From a virus, in IMG/VR virus record IMGVR_UViG_3300033141_001796, positions 1-44,970 of that record: DNA of 44,970 bases, one strand, 5' to 3'. The notes under the pieces were generated by a model, which made no database searches, had not been told where the DNA came from, and saw only the letters and a program-made list of their open reading frames with translations. Position 1 is the first letter of the stretch; each line of letters begins with the position of its first letter. The position numbers and the translations under genes were made by a program. This document shows, piece after piece, positions 44,752 through 44,970 of the stretch.

Positions 44752-44970
44752 ATGTTCAAAGGAAACGATGACTTTACTGTTCACAGAGCGGCCATTGACT
44801 GTGCTGCAATAGTATTTGCTGGAGCCGGCGTTGATGACTGCGTGAATCACTACAATAACATAATATCAGACCGTCATAAGAACATTTCTGATAGAGACGA
44901 ACTTGCAACTGAAATGTTTCGCGATGGCTGTCTTCTCGGCGCAGCAATCTTTGTTGAGTTACTCGCGACC
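44752..44970 (+). CDS. Small phage protein, 5' part (continues at base 115 across the join)
   Basis: The ATG at 44752 has AAGGAG ten bases ahead. 73 codons lie before the end of the window and the frame continues at bases 115-213, for 105 residues in total. The N-terminus MFKGNDDFTVHRAAIDCAAI is followed by an alanine- and glycine-rich hydrophobic part. Function unknown. Confidence 0.7.
   Translation, partial: MFKGNDDFTVHRAAIDCAAIVFAGAGVDDCVNHYNNIISDRHKNISDRDELATEMFRDGCLLGAAIFVELLAT
44857..44970. repeat. Terminal direct repeat, right copy
   Basis: Identical to bases 1-114, which shows that the sequence closes on itself. Confidence 0.95.

Noticed and set aside
1-44970. CRISPR array, integrase, repressor or toxin-antitoxin pair
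   Set aside because: No regularly spaced repeats, no recombinase catalytic motifs and no recognisable toxin or antitoxin folds were seen.

Overview
The window is a complete, circularly assembled double-stranded DNA bacteriophage genome. The first 114 bases are repeated exactly at the end, so the unique circle is 44,856 bp and one gene runs across the join. The tail gene set (adaptor, propeller-like hub, one pectate-lyase-fold tailspike, a very large internal protein, no tape measure, tube or sheath) suggests a short-tailed, podovirus-like particle. A Rz/Rz1-like spanin pair and an entericidin-like lipoprotein suggest a Gram-negative host. No integrase or repressor was recognised, so a lytic life style is likely. 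The sequence looks metagenomic and the host cannot be named.

Layout. Minus strand, about 27.2 to 2.2 kb: packaging and virion genes in the order small terminase, small membrane protein, large terminase, small basic protein, portal, FmdB-like zinc ribbon, small overlapping gene, scaffold-like protein, major capsid, capsid-associated protein, then a three-gene sugar cassette (glycosyltransferase, glycosyltransferase-LicD fusion, DegT/DnrJ aminotransferase), small structural proteins, a LamG-domain protein, adaptor, tail proteins, tailspike and three internal-type proteins. Plus strand, about 27.6 to 44.97 kb and round to 2.1 kb: many small early-type genes, a sigma-like protein, a calcineurin-type phosphoesterase, holin and spanins, then recombination and replication genes (Cas4-like PD-(D/E)XK nuclease, Sak4-like ATPase interrupted by an intein, DUF669-like protein, ParB-DNA methyltransferase fusion, uracil-DNA-glycosylase-exonuclease fusion, family A polymerase), a lower-density block of small genes, a radical SAM protein and a DUF3987-like helicase/ATPase. 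The two arms converge at 2.1 to 2.26 kb, where each has a terminator-like hairpin, and diverge at 27.2 to 27.6 kb.

Most notable points: (1) a by-eye scan of the whole window found no GATC tetramer, where well over a hundred are expected; (2) a TTGTTCAA/TTGAACAA palindrome occurs six times around the genome, and the phage encodes a ParB-like protein with intact ParB motifs fused to a methyltransferase; (3) a 132-bp inverted-repeat element with an AT-rich palindromic core, surrounded by GCAACAA hairpins, is a candidate replication origin; (4) a sugar aminotransferase/LicD/glycosyltransferase cassette sits inside the virion operon; (5) the Walker A motif of the Sak4-like ATPase carries a LAGLIDADG intein with class 3 features; (6) at least five intergenic segments of the rightward operon can fold into multi-stem RNA-like structures, two of them related in sequence. 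All functions are inferred from motifs read by eye; no database search was run.
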